Source: Stictocephala bisonia (lineage: Eukaryota > Arthropoda > Insecta > Hemiptera > Membracidae). Taken from it: DNA of 64,000 bases. The stretch is taken from the NCBI GenBank assembly GCA_035578905.1, contig JAQJVL010002523.1, forward strand, positions 1 through 64,000, in the 5' to 3' direction. The translations under genes were made by a program, and so were the position numbers. The notes under the pieces were generated by a model, which made no database searches, was not told the DNA's origin, and saw nothing but the letters and a program-made list of their open reading frames with translations. This document shows positions 40,843-50,928 of this stretch, piece after piece (position 1 is the stretch's first letter; every line of letters begins with the position of its first letter).

Positions 40843-43143
40843 GAAATAGAAGCGAACGTTTCTCAGTTAATAACAAAACTTGAAGAAGCTTTCGGAACAA
40901 TTTCGGAGCTTCAACAATCATTAGACGAAACTAAAGCTGAAAATTATTTATTAGAATCTAAGCTAAAGGAAACTAAATTAGATGTTCGTACTGTGTTGAA
41001 TGACTCTTTAAACCTGCAGGATGTTATCACTGAAGAAAGAGACACCATTCGAAATGAAAGTATTGCGTTAAAAAGTAGTTTAAGTGTTTGTAAAGATAAG
41101 TTAAGTAGGGCTAATGAAGAGATAAGTAATCTACAGTCACTGCTTTCCGAAACTCACACATCTATTAAATCTCTTACTTTTAGCTTAAAAGAGCGTGAGC
41201 GTATAAACTTAGATCTAAAAAAACAGCTAGTTAATCTAGACATGCAGATAAAAAATGAGCGTGAAAATGCCTGGCAGTCAGGCCGTTGGGTAGATGACAA
41301 AATACTAGACTCTTATTTCGAAGCTTTTAATGAAAATAACTTGTGTAACTCTTACTGTAACACTCTATTCTTAGGCCCAACTCTAACCCAGTTGATTAGA
41401 CATGGAAGCTCAGATGTAGTACAGCATCAATTGAACTCTCTTAGTTTTAACAATTATGACTTTGCTTTCATGTGTGTAAATGACAATGGAGCTGAGCTCA
41501 AATCTGACAATGGCACGCATTGGAGCTTACTCTTTTTAGATCTCAAAGCTAAATCTGGATATCATTTCGATTCCCTTCAGAGCCATAACTTTAATAGTGC
41601 AAAAAAACTGTTTACTGAAGCCCTGAATTTTGATGAAAGTAAGTTTTTCGAAAGTAAATGTAAGCAACAGAGCAAAGGCTTTGAATGTGGTATATATGTT
41701 CTGGTGAACGCTAAGTTTGTAGATGAGGGTTACTGCAGAAAAGTAAAGCCTGGTTGTGCATCATTCCAAAACTGGTATAATTCCTTCCAGGTGACAGTTG
41801 CAGAAAATGTAGATGTTTGTCTGCCTGTTGTTCAGGTGTTAGAAGGTGCACATCTGTACTCTAGCCCACACTCCCAGTCCCTGCGGACTGACATTGGTAA
41901 CTGTAGCAAAGATGTTGAATACCATAAAAATAATGGTCCTATATGCACCACAAAAAAATCCACTACTACTGTCAACACTGTTTCCGTAGCTAAAAATATA
42001 AACAAAAGTAGCTGGGTTAAGGTTAAATCTAACAGCAAGCATGCTTGCTCTCGCAATAAAAATATTGTAGCACAACCTAGTTTTAATCACAAAAACAAGT
42101 ATAATATGTTGAGGGACGTAGAACACTATGAAAATGTAGACTTAGATGTAAGCCCCGTTGTTATAAATAAAGTCTCTGGAAAGTGGAAAGTCAGTAACAG
42201 TAAGAGAGCAAAACATACTCGTGAAAGCCTGTGCTCAAATCACAATGCCAGCTCAGTTTCCTCTAGATATAAGCCTAAAATAGTATCATTAAGTATAAAT
42301 GACAAAATCCTTTGTGACTTGCAATCCCCAAAAAGTTTAAACACAAGTGATACCTCCTTGACATCTAATTGTAAATCTGAGGAGTGTCCGGCAGAGGCTC
42401 CTTTAGTCTTAGAGGAACAACTTTCTGTAAAGGAAAGGAAGGTTATTGAAAGTAGGGATGGTAGCACTGGTAAACGTTCTTTGTCAGACTGTCTGATTAT
42501 TGGCGATTCAATTCTTAAGTATTCGGCCAGGCAGTGTGCGGATAGTGGTGCTACCATTGATTGCAATCCTGGGGCTAAAATCCTGTACATAAAACAAAAA
42601 CTTCTTGGGTATGTCAAGAAAAATCCAAAAGTAATATATCTCCATGTAGGGACAAACAATTTGAAGCAAGGTTTCTGTGGTGGTAAAGGTTATAATGGAG
42701 GTTGGGGGAAGCGGGAAATGCTTAATGACATGGCAGACCTGCTTTCCACAGCAAGACAAACCTTTCCAGCATCGCAAATAATCCTAAATAGCATTCTGTA
42801 TCGGGCTGACATCAGTGATGCAGCATTGATAGATTTAAATGACCAGCTTCAGTTAATGTGCTGGAACTTTGGTGTCCGTTTTGTTAAAACTTGGCACTTT
42901 ATTTCTAGACGTCATTTGGCAAAAGATGGTCGCCATCTCAGCAAGTATGGGAATCGTTGTCTTGGCTATCTCATGCTTCGAACTTTGAAAAGGGTTCACT
43001 GTGGGAGGTCTGAATCACTTGCCGGGGGTCAGCGGCCGGGGGAGCTCTCTCTTGAAAACACCGAGACTGTGTTTCCTCACCGGTCAGCGACGGGCTCGGC
43101 TGGTTTTTTAGAGCCCTCCCCCAGTCTTCCATCACTGATATAG
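40807..43143 (+). CDS. LINE ORF1: coiled coil + Ulp1-type protease + SGNH hydrolase, 5'-truncated
   Basis: The 778-aa frame begins in Ty3 sequence; LINE sequence starts near 40,843, so the true N-terminus is missing. Residues about 15-150 are coiled coil. Residues about 155-310 look like a C48 (Ulp1/SENP8) cysteine protease: His238 in NGTHWSLLF, Asp255 in GYHFDSL, Gln288, Cys294 in GFECGIYV, with Gln six residues before Cys as in the family. About 310-560 is a Ser/Lys-rich linker. Residues 560-740 are an SGNH esterase: Ser568 in IIGDSILKYS, Asn617 in HVGTNN, Asp707 and His710 in KDGRHLS. Esterase in CR1-type ORF1 is known; the protease is unusual. Confidence 0.85.
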   Translation: MLDLFRYYYSLQEIEANVSQLITKLEEAFGTISELQQSLDETKAENYLLESKLKETKLDVRTVLNDSLNLQDVITEERDTIRNESIALKSSLSVCKDKLSRANEEISNLQSLLSETHTSIKSLTFSLKERERINLDLKKQLVNLDMQIKNERENAWQSGRWVDDKILDSYFEAFNENNLCNSYCNTLFLGPTLTQLIRHGSSDVVQHQLNSLSFNNYDFAFMCVNDNGAELKSDNGTHWSLLFLDLKAKSGYHFDSLQSHNFNSAKKLFTEALNFDESKFFESKCKQQSKGFECGIYVLVNAKFVDEGYCRKVKPGCASFQNWYNSFQVTVAENVDVCLPVVQVLEGAHLYSSPHSQSLRTDIGNCSKDVEYHKNNGPICTTKKSTTTVNTVSVAKNINKSSWVKVKSNSKHACSRNKNIVAQPSFNHKNKYNMLRDVEHYENVDLDVSPVVINKVSGKWKVSNSKRAKHTRESLCSNHNASSVSSRYKPKIVSLSINDKILCDLQSPKSLNTSDTSLTSNCKSEECPAEAPLVLEEQLSVKERKVIESRDGSTGKRSLSDCLIIGDSILKYSARQCADSGATIDCNPGAKILYIKQKLLGYVKKNPKVIYLHVGTNNLKQGFCGGKGYNGGWGKREMLNDMADLLSTARQTFPASQIILNSILYRADISDAALIDLNDQLQLMCWNFGVRFVKTWHFISRRHLAKDGRHLSKYGNRCLGYLMLRTLKRVHCGRSESLAGGQRPGELSLENTETVFPHRSATGSAGFLEPSPSLPSLI

Positions 43144-46140
43144 GGTGTAATGCTCTAAAAGTCCTCCATCAAAATATCCAAGGGCTTGAAAGTAAGCTTG
43201 ATGTCTTTCAATCTTCTATTGATAAGGAAGCCCCCGACTTGATATGTATTTCTGAGCATCACCTGAAACAGTTTGAGTTCGACGTTTTGAGGTTGCTTGG
43301 GTATGTTGGAGTCTCTTCCTTTTGCCGTGGAAACCTAAGTAAAGGTGGAGTTTGTATCTTTGCAAGGGAAACGCTAAATATCGAGAAGGTTGATGTTTTG
43401 GGGTACTGCCTGGAGGGCAAGTGTGAATTGGCGGCTGTAAAGGTAAGCTTTTATAAAAGAGTTTTTCTCATTGTGGTTGTTTACAAGCCAACTCCCTTTT
43501 CGGCCTCTCTTGAGGAACACAGGGCTTTCTATAGTCATTTGTCATTATTCCTAGATAAAGTTATGTCACCGAATCATAGTACACTTGTGGTAGGTGACTT
43601 CAACGTAGATTTATCTGATTCAGGCCTAAAGGTTGATGAGCTGGTGCATACCATGGAGTGTCATGGATTGAGGAACATTGTCTGGTCATTTACGAGGGAG
43701 TTTAAAGAATCTAGGTCTCTTATTGATCACGTATACACTGATCTTCCTCAAGATCATGTCACTGCATCTGTTCTTGTGACTGCCTTGGCAGATCACCACG
43801 CCCAGATGACTGTAGTCAAGCTGCCTCCACAAAGGGATGCTTCACCGAGGTTTCGCTCTTGCCGGTCATTCACTGAGGAAAACACGTTGATATTTAATCA
43901 TTTTCTTGCTCATGAGCAGTGGGATGAGGTTTATAGCGCAGTTTCAGTTGAAGCAAAAATGGAGAATTTCATCTCTACGATTTCTTTTTATATAAACCAG
44001 GCTTTCCCAGAAAAGAAGATAAGGTGCAAAAAGAAAAAGTTTTATAGCAAAGTTTCCTTAAGCAAAGAGCAGGCTGATCTTCGGGACTTAGTCAGATGGT
44101 GGTACTTCATTACCAAAGATCTAGAGAGAGCAAACCCGCTAAGACAACACTACCTAAGACTGAAATATCAATATCGTAATAGTATAAAATCTTCAAAGTG
44201 TCTCAAGGTGTCCAAACAAATCAGTAACTCTTCTAACAAATCGAAGACCATGTGGAACATTATTAATGAAAATAGGGTCACCTCAAAGTCACATAATGAA
44301 TTTAATTTTGCTGTAAAAAATAACAATGGAAAACTGGTCAGTCATCCTAAGGAGATCTCCAACCTTTTCAATGATTTCTTCATAAGTATAGGACTATCAC
44401 AGTGTTCCAACTTGAACGGCAAGAGTGCAAGTTCCCCTTCTAATGAATACTCTTCTTCGAATTCCTTCTTCTTAAGACCTGTAAGCGTAGTAGAAGTTAT
44501 TGATTTGATAAATTCATTACAGCCTAAAACGGCATCTGGAACTGATAATGTATCGTCTAAGCTCCTGAAATCCTGCTCAAACTTTCTAGCAAATCCTCTA
44601 GTAAACATTATCAACAGCTCATTTGAAACTGGAATATTTCCCGACTTTCTGAAGCTTTCAGTTGTGAGTCCAGTTTTTAAGAAAGGAAAAAAGGAAATGC
44701 TTGACAACTATAGACCCATTGCAATAACATCTTCATTCTCTAAGATTTTTGAGAAAGCAGTTTTAAATAGATTGATTTCTTTCATGGATAGATATAGTAT
44801 TTTATTTTCTGGTCAATTCGGCTTTTTAAAGGGCAAGTCTACTGTAGATGCCATGTTTTCTCTTATTAACATAGTTGTAAAAGAGCTGGATCAAAGAAAA
44901 TCTGTTGTGGGTGTCTTTTTCGATCTCAGAAAAGCCTTCGACATGGTAAATCATGGTCTGCTGCTTGAAAAACTTGAAAGCATTGGGATTCGGGGCACTG
45001 CTCTAAAGTGGTTCTCCTCCTTCCTTATCGGTCGCAGGCAAATAGTAAAGATACCCTCAATAGATCAAGACTGTATGACATTTTCATACTCAGATGAGAA
45101 GCTTGTCATCTCTGGAGTCCCTCAGGGTTCCATCCTGGGCCCGTTGCTGTTTATTTTATATATAAATGACTTAAAATCAAGCGTCCTTGAGGGGAACCTG
45201 TGTCTCTTTGCCGATGACACATCACTGGCCATATCTCGTCAGACACGACAAGACTTGGAAATCGCCTCCTATACTGAATCAAACAACATTGTACAATGGT
45301 TCCAAGAAAATTTCTTGTGTGTCAATTCAAATAAGACTAAACTACTTGATTTTTCCATTGGCCATAAAGAGACATTTCCCCTAAACTTTTCCATAGGAGA
45401 AAGTATCGTTACTGCGGAAGATGGTGTAAAATTCCTGGGGCTCCACCTTGACGCCAATTTGAAATTTCACTCTCACATCGAACATGTCGCGAGCCGTTTG
45501 TCGTCAGGAGTTTTTATATTAAGACGTCTCTCCACCTATTCCAGCATTGAAATTCTTCTTTCAGCATATTATGCCCTTATATATCCTTTTCTCTCATATG
45601 CAGTTGCCATTTGGGGATCTGAGAGCTCTTATACAAAGACTCTTTTCATTCTTCAAAAAAGAGCTGTGAGGATAATTGCAGGAATTGGCCAAACAGAATC
45701 ATGTGCCCCCTACTTCAAAGATTTCAATTTGCTCACTTTTCCATCGATTTATATTTTGGAGTCACTTATTTTTATGAAAAGGAACCAGCACATTTTCTCT
45801 GAATTTCTACCATCTTTATATAGTAAAACCAGGAACAAGTACAACTATAACATACCACCACACAGATCACACTTTTTCAAAAACCACACATTTTATAACT
45901 GTATAAAAATTTTCAATAACCTTCCAATCAATCTAAAACAAGAATGTAATTTTGTTACCTTTAAAAGAAATGTGAAAAGTTTCCTCCTTAAAAATAGCTT
46001 TTATAGTGTTAAGGATTATTTTGATAAGAAATGTGTTTATAGCTTTTAAATAGATTCTTGTAAAGACGATTGCTAATGCAAGTTACTTTGTTTGATGGCA
46101 ATAAAGATATTTGTATTTGTATTTGTATTGTATTTGTATT
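40843..46140 (+). mobile_element. CR1/L2-like LINE inserted in the Ty3 element, 5'-truncated
   Basis: ORF1 and ORF2 are intact in the remaining part. The 3' end has AATAAAG and a tail of ATTTGT repeats (about 46,105-46,141), then Ty3 sequence resumes. I could not define a target-site duplication. It is younger than the Ty3 element. Confidence 0.85.
43140..46049 (+). CDS. LINE ORF2: AP endonuclease and reverse transcriptase
   Basis: The frame is open from at least 43,140, overlapping the end of ORF1; 43,239 is a non-ATG start and upstream codons (LHQNIQGLESKLDVFQ) belong to the endonuclease, so ORF2 probably starts by overlap, reinitiation or frameshift. Endonuclease signatures: CISEHHL, VVGDFNVDL, DHHAQM. 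RT: YRPIAITSSFSKIFEKAVL, FFDLRKAFDMVNH, GVPQGSILGPLLF and catalytic LFADDTSLA. The C-terminus (GIFPDF...RNKYNYN) is complete to the stop at 46,049. About 970 aa; function is target-primed reverse transcription. Confidence 0.9.
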   Translation: MGCNALKVLHQNIQGLESKLDVFQSSIDKEAPDLICISEHHLKQFEFDVLRLLGYVGVSSFCRGNLSKGGVCIFARETLNIEKVDVLGYCLEGKCELAAVKVSFYKRVFLIVVVYKPTPFSASLEEHRAFYSHLSLFLDKVMSPNHSTLVVGDFNVDLSDSGLKVDELVHTMECHGLRNIVWSFTREFKESRSLIDHVYTDLPQDHVTASVLVTALADHHAQMTVVKLPPQRDASPRFRSCRSFTEENTLIFNHFLAHEQWDEVYSAVSVEAKMENFISTISFYINQAFPEKKIRCKKKKFYSKVSLSKEQADLRDLVRWWYFITKDLERANPLRQHYLRLKYQYRNSIKSSKCLKVSKQISNSSNKSKTMWNIINENRVTSKSHNEFNFAVKNNNGKLVSHPKEISNLFNDFFISIGLSQCSNLNGKSASSPSNEYSSSNSFFLRPVSVVEVIDLINSLQPKTASGTDNVSSKLLKSCSNFLANPLVNIINSSFETGIFPDFLKLSVVSPVFKKGKKEMLDNYRPIAITSSFSKIFEKAVLNRLISFMDRYSILFSGQFGFLKGKSTVDAMFSLINIVVKELDQRKSVVGVFFDLRKAFDMVNHGLLLEKLESIGIRGTALKWFSSFLIGRRQIVKIPSIDQDCMTFSYSDEKLVISGVPQGSILGPLLFILYINDLKSSVLEGNLCLFADDTSLAISRQTRQDLEIASYTESNNIVQWFQENFLCVNSNKTKLLDFSIGHKETFPLNFSIGESIVTAEDGVKFLGLHLDANLKFHSHIEHVASRLSSGVFILRRLSTYSSIEILLSAYYALIYPFLSYAVAIWGSESSYTKTLFILQKRAVRIIAGIGQTESCAPYFKDFNLLTFPSIYILESLIFMKRNQHIFSEFLPSLYSKTRNKYNYNIPPHRSHFFKNHTFYNCIKIFNNLPINLKQECNFVTFKRNVKSFLLKNSFYSVKDYFDKKCVYSF

Positions 46141-48073
46141 TGAATATTATACCTTTGTATAAATGAAAGTCTGTCGAACGATCTTTGCCACTGATTAAGT
46201 CCCGTTTAAGCCTTGCCAAGTCTGGATCCTTATTAGTCTCTTCTACAATTACAGAATGAGTCACGGTCCTAGATGACACAGAATTAATCGTATGTTCCAA
46301 CATTTGATCATCTTCTGATACACTTTCGATTATCGTATGAAGTGGAGTTCTTGATAAGTAATCGGCGTTTGCATGTTGCTCTGATTTCCGGTGCTGCACA
46401 TGATAATTGAAATTACTCAAAAATGCGGCATACCGAAGAAGTCGAGTAGCTGATGTAGTAGGTAAAGCCTTGTTGGGATGGAAAATAGTTTGTAAAGGTT
46501 TGTTGTCGACAATTAGAGTAAACTTCCTGCCAAATAAATATTGGTAAAATCTATTGAATGACCAAAACACTGCCAGTGCTTCCTTGTCCAACTGTGAATA
46601 ACCTTTTTCAGCAGGTGTCAAAGATCTTGATATGAAAGCAATAGGGCGTTCTTCTCCATTTATGATATGAGATAATACTCCTGAAATTCCTTTCGGTCCT
46701 GCGTCTGTTGCAAGTGTCAATGGAAGACTTGAATCAAATGGAACTAGCACTCTGTCACTGATGATCTCATTTTTAATTTCTACAAAAGCATTTTCACAAT
46801 CACGTGACCAACAGAATTTGACATTCTTATGCAACAACTGGTTTAAAGGCTGAAGTATTTCAGACGATCTTGGAATAAACTTTGAGTAATAGGCAGTGAG
46901 TCCAAGGAAACTCCTAAGTTCTTCTGTGTTCGTAGGCCGAACTGATTCAACTATTGCTTTAACTTTTTCAGGGCATTTCTTTAAGCCATCGACCCCAATT
47001 ACATGACCTAAGTATTTTATTTCCTTTTTGAAAAATTGGCATTTATCAAGATTGATGTGGAGGTTCAATTTTCTCATTCTGGTCAAACATTTCTCTATAC
47101 GCTCCCTACATTCTAAAACACTTGTTCCCTGAATGACAATATCATCAAAATAGGAAACTGTACCTTCCAGGTCGCGTATTGCATTATCGACAACTCTCTG
47201 AAATTCATTGGGCGCTGTTTTAATTCCAAACGCCAACCGATTCATTAAAAACGTACCTTTGTGGGTAGAAATAGTCTGTAATACTTTAGCTTCATCATCA
47301 ACTTCCAAATGGTGATATGCCTTGTGAATGTCGAGGGTACAAAAGTACTTTCCCCCTTTCATTTTATGGAATATATCTTCTATTAGAGGTATAGGATATC
47401 TTGCATCCATTAACTGGGGGTTAAGAGTCATTTTGTAATCTATGCAAATGCGGACATCTCCATTAGGCTTCGGAACTATTACTAATGGTGAACCCCAGTC
47501 TGAATACTCAGTTTTTGTGATGATTCCTTGATTTTCTAGTTCTTCAAGTTCTTTTTCAACCTTTTCTTGAAGTGCGTAAGGAACAGGTCTATGTTTTAAA
47601 AACACAGGCTTGATGTTAGGTTTTGTCTTAATAGAGCATTTGTAATTGGGTATTTTTCCAATCTTCTTTTCAAACACATCTCTGTAGGATGCTACGATTT
47701 CTTGCTTTATTGATCCTAAATCATATTCAGCAGGTGTACTCGATTCTACTTTATTGATGCTTATGTATAAGCGTCGGAGCCATGTACGCCCTAATATTGC
47801 TGCAGAAGATGTTTCCACAACATATAAATCCTCTACGGATTTTCGTCCATCATATTCTACCAGGACTCGTGCAACTCCTAAAGGAGAGAAACTTTCACCT
47901 GTATAAGTCCTGAAACGAGCATCAGTCTTCTTCAAAGCATGGTCTATCTGTAAATTCTTGAATTCTTTACTATTCATAATACTAACTGGACTGCCAGAAT
48001 CAACTTCAAACTCAACTACTTTATTGCCGCTTATTGTAATGGGCACTATAAACTTTGAATCATCTAGCAACAC
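46073..48073 (-). CDS. Ty3 pol: protease, reverse transcriptase, RNase H
   Basis: 666 aa. Aspartic protease FEVDSGSPVSIMNSKEF and AAILGRTWL; RT with EKELEELENQGIITKTEYSD, GDVRICIDYKMTLNPQ and YFDDIVIQG; RNase H with LATDAGPKGISG, DKEALAVFWSF and VDNKPLQ. The last 25 or so residues (KYKYNTNTNTN) come from the LINE tail, so the ORF is cut by that insertion at about 46,141. The frame is open upstream of 48,073 and overlaps gag, suggesting frameshift expression. Confidence 0.93.
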   Translation of the reverse strand: MLLDDSKFIVPITISGNKVVEFEVDSGSPVSIMNSKEFKNLQIDHALKKTDARFRTYTGESFSPLGVARVLVEYDGRKSVEDLYVVETSSAAILGRTWLRRLYISINKVESSTPAEYDLGSIKQEIVASYRDVFEKKIGKIPNYKCSIKTKPNIKPVFLKHRPVPYALQEKVEKELEELENQGIITKTEYSDWGSPLVIVPKPNGDVRICIDYKMTLNPQLMDARYPIPLIEDIFHKMKGGKYFCTLDIHKAYHHLEVDDEAKVLQTISTHKGTFLMNRLAFGIKTAPNEFQRVVDNAIRDLEGTVSYFDDIVIQGTSVLECRERIEKCLTRMRKLNLHINLDKCQFFKKEIKYLGHVIGVDGLKKCPEKVKAIVESVRPTNTEELRSFLGLTAYYSKFIPRSSEILQPLNQLLHKNVKFCWSRDCENAFVEIKNEIISDRVLVPFDSSLPLTLATDAGPKGISGVLSHIINGEERPIAFISRSLTPAEKGYSQLDKEALAVFWSFNRFYQYLFGRKFTLIVDNKPLQTIFHPNKALPTTSATRLLRYAAFLSNFNYHVQHRKSEQHANADYLSRTPLHTIIESVSEDDQMLEHTINSVSSRTVTHSVIVEETNKDPDLARLKRDLISGKDRSTDFHLYKGIIFKYKYNTNTNTNIFIAIKQSNLH

Positions 48074-48158
48074 TTTCTTGGTGTTATTAATTTCAATTAG
48101 TTTGTTGACATCAAATCGATCTGTAAGATCTGTTTCTGCTTCAAAACCACGTTCAGAT

Positions 48159-49169
48159 TCACCTATTTCTCGTATTCTGCTGCCTCATATTAACGCTTCC
48201 AGATAATGATTGAATGCACACTTTAGAAACATGACCGAACCGATTGCAAAGTTGGCATTTTAATGTTGACTTTTCTCGCTTACAATTCTTAGCAATGTGG
48301 TTTCCATATCCACATCTGAAACACAGATTATCAATTCCCAGAGTTTTAAAATCAAAATTTCTAATTCTAGTTACATCATTCGCAGACATTGAGCTGCTCC
48401 CTCTCGTAGACGGCTTTCCTTCTCTCCTGGCTGAGCGTCCAGCATTTGAAAACACTTTATTAACGGATTCATTAAATTTTGAGCCTCGAGACATTTCTAA
48501 ATTTCCCAACTTTGACGCTTCCAGAGCAAGAGCGATTTCACAGGCCTTGTCAAATGTCAAAGACTTTTCAAGTAACAGTTTTTCCCTGATTGATGTATCG
48601 TATAATCCTCTTATGAATTGCGCTCGTAGAAACTGATCTGCTATAGATTTTCCACAATCTTTGTTTTCACAGGTAAATTGGCATGTTATTGTTAAATTTC
48701 GTAGAGCTGCAATAAATTCAGCAATAGATTCTTCGGGTAACTGAAAGCGGCAGAGAAATTTATGTTGTTCCGTATGAACATTAGGGCCTGGGCAAAGATG
48801 ATTCTCCAACAAGGCAACCAAGTTGTCATAAGGCTTAGAAGAAGGTATATCGGGAGCTGTAAGACTCGACAGAAGTTGATAATATTTGATCCCAATACTG
48901 TTAATCAAAATGCGGGCCTTCAGTTCTTTATTCTCATCGATTGAACCAAGCTTGAGAGCAAAAAAGTTTTCAAGTCTTTCCCTATAGCATCTAAACGTCT
49001 CCTTAGACTCATCAAAAGTATCGAAACTTATTACACCTAATGTAGGCTCATTTATTTCTGCTCTGTTTATTTGTCCTGTTGTAGCAGCCTCGAATTTACT
49101 AATTAATAAAGAAATTGCGTGCGTCAAAGCTGTAATGTTTTGATCTGCCATATAAGAAATGTAATGCAC
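48159..49169 (-). CDS. Ty3 gag
   Basis: 336 aa. Retrotransposon-gag domain (HALEN-like GSIDENKELKARILINSIGI, LEESIAEFIAALRNLT) and two CCHC zinc knuckles at the end (CFRCGYGNHIAKNC and CQLCNRFGHVSKVC). It packages RNA and forms the particle. It lies next to the 5' LTR and its end overlaps the pol frame. Two knuckles and short LTRs suit the Mag-like clade (tentative). Confidence 0.9.
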   Translation of the reverse strand: MHYISYMADQNITALTHAISLLISKFEAATTGQINRAEINEPTLGVISFDTFDESKETFRCYRERLENFFALKLGSIDENKELKARILINSIGIKYYQLLSSLTAPDIPSSKPYDNLVALLENHLCPGPNVHTEQHKFLCRFQLPEESIAEFIAALRNLTITCQFTCENKDCGKSIADQFLRAQFIRGLYDTSIREKLLLEKSLTFDKACEIALALEASKLGNLEMSRGSKFNESVNKVFSNAGRSARREGKPSTRGSSSMSANDVTRIRNFDFKTLGIDNLCFRCGYGNHIAKNCKREKSTLKCQLCNRFGHVSKVCIQSLSGSVNMRQQNTRNR

Positions 49170-49321
49170 CTACCTAGTTGAATATACCAGTACCAAGGTA
49201 ACTTTGATTTTTATTGAAGTAGGCGGATTTTTCTACCAAAAGTTATAAATGAAAAAAAAACAACAAACACGTTCTAAAACTTGAAAGAAAACTAATTACC
49301 TGATTATCCTCGTCGCCAAAT

Positions 49322-49463
49322 TATTAAATACTAACTGAATTCGAACAACATTTTTTTATAGTTTTTAATCATTCTCACTTATTTACCAAAATGCCACCAT
49401 GACAACACAAACAATAATATTCCAAAAACAACCAGATGATTGTTGACAACTAAATATACAACA
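49322..49463 (-). repeat. 5' LTR of the Ty3 element
   Basis: 142 bp, identical to 39,471-39,612; the primer-binding site lies just inside (49,300-49,321). Confidence 0.9.
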
Positions 49464-50797
49464 CCCTCCCATATTCAAATTATACTGATTTATTACAAAG
49501 GGTTTGATAGCACGTTGTCCCTTTCTACTTGTCACATTGATATCTTCAGCGTGATAACCTGTTGTCAATAAGTATACAGGTTTTCTGTGTTTTTTTTGTT
49601 TATACCCTACCAACAGAGTTTTATTTTTTCTATAATAAATGCTCTCCTGGACACCAAGCTTGGCCTGTACAACCTCTTTTGAAAGGCCCTTAGTGTTCTT
49701 GTTCACAGTTCCCGTTATAAAGGTTTTCATACTGCACAGTTTATCGGCAAGAGGCAACTTTGTGTAAAAATTATCCGTAAAGATATGGTAACCTTTATTT
49801 AGCAGACTGCAAGAAGATAGCTGGTCCATTACCACCTTCTCAGTAAAAGGCTCATTACCTGCAGCAAGAAAATGCTTCCCACTGTACAAAGCCACATTCA
49901 AAACATAATTAGTTGCACTATCGCATAGTTTAAATTTTTTAATCCCAAACCTAGCATGTTTCTTTTTAGGCATATAGTTTATGAACACACATCTATTTTT
50001 CATGCCGATAAGGGATTCATCAATAGAAAAATTTTGGTAGGGTACAAAAAATTCCTTGAATTTATTATTTATATAGTCATAAAAAGTTCTAATTTTATAC
50101 CAGGGATCATAATTAGGATCATTGCGTTGAGCCACCTGTTTTGAGTCTAAGTGGAAAATTGAATTTATAATTTGGAATCTGTTTATTGGCATTGTATTAG
50201 AAAAAAATGTTATGTACCTATTAGTTTTTTTGCTCCAGTAATTTTCAATATTCTTTTCCCTTATCAAACCCATATTCAAAACAATTGCTATAAACTTTTT
50301 AATTTGGTTGACAGTAACATCTTGCCATTCTTGTAACCTAGAAAACATTTCAATGAGTTTAAATCCCTCTTCTTTTGCAATTCATCATTACAGTATTTAT
50401 TTGTTTCTTTTACTAACAGTTCCCAAATAAAATTAGTAAGGAATAAATAAAAATATTCAATAGGGCTTGAATTTCTGGGGGGACAGTTTCTTATCCCAGG
50501 ATTACGTACCATGAATTCGTCTTCAATGTTTAGCTCTGGTTTCGGCGGCAAAACACGAATCCATATCGGTGTTTGAGGAATCCGTTGGCTAAGAGGTATT
50601 CCAGATTCTGAACAACTGCTTTCACTTTCGTCATCAGACTGCGTAGGTTCATAATTGTCATCACTTCCCGATGAGTAATCTAACAATGTGGCACTGTCCG
50701 GTATTTCAATTGCAGATATGTCACTTTCGTCATCACTACTAACGTTTTCATCAAACAATATATCGCGTACATCACTTGAATTGCACGGGTCACCCAT
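49464..50797 (-). pseudogene. N-terminal and core part of piggyBac transposase D
   Basis: ORFs 50,797-50,288 (acidic N-terminus, SSDDESDISAIEIPD) and 50,348-49,464 overlap in different frames, a single frameshift. Catalytic blocks: SIDESLIGMKNRCVF, FTDNFYTKL, and YNLNMGG where the Ty3 element enters. The last residues of the longer ORF (CIFSCQQSSG) are LTR-encoded. C-terminal part at 39,132-39,470. Confidence 0.82.
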
Positions 50798-50928
50798 TTT
50801 ACAACATTAGCACACTAAATAAACAGTAAACACAACACAAAACACAACTGTAAGCTGCGTAGTAACAAGCTTTTGTGTGCGACAGCTGTCACGCTCGGAT
50901 GTGCGCGCCGACAGCCGAGAGAGTTGCG

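Larger units (their letters stand above)
39471..49463 (-). mobile_element. Ty3/gypsy LTR retrotransposon, interrupted by a LINE
   Basis: Two 142-bp LTRs (39,471-39,612 and 49,322-49,463) are identical as read, flanked by the 5-bp duplication CCCTC (39,466-39,470 and 49,464-49,468). A primer-binding-like TTTGGCGACGAGG follows the 5' LTR on the minus strand, and a purine-rich AGGAGAAT precedes the 3' LTR. Order gag, protease, RT, RNase H, integrase is the Ty3 order. A LINE is inserted between RNase H and integrase. Identical LTRs imply a young insertion. Confidence 0.93.
38737..50928 (-). mobile_element. piggyBac element D, right end lost, holding a Ty3 element
   Basis: The left end is CCCTCCATCTGATAG next to TTAA 38,733-38,736. 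I found no matching complement with TTAA on the right; instead piggyBac-side sequence abuts integrase sequence near 50,928. Its transposase (50,797-49,464 plus 39,470-39,132) is split by the LTR retrotransposon at 39,471-49,463. The missing right end together with the missing integrase core suggests a deletion. Confidence 0.65.

Noticed and set aside
41832..42777. Several minus-strand ORFs of 74-139 aa
   Set aside because: Antisense shadows of LINE ORF1.
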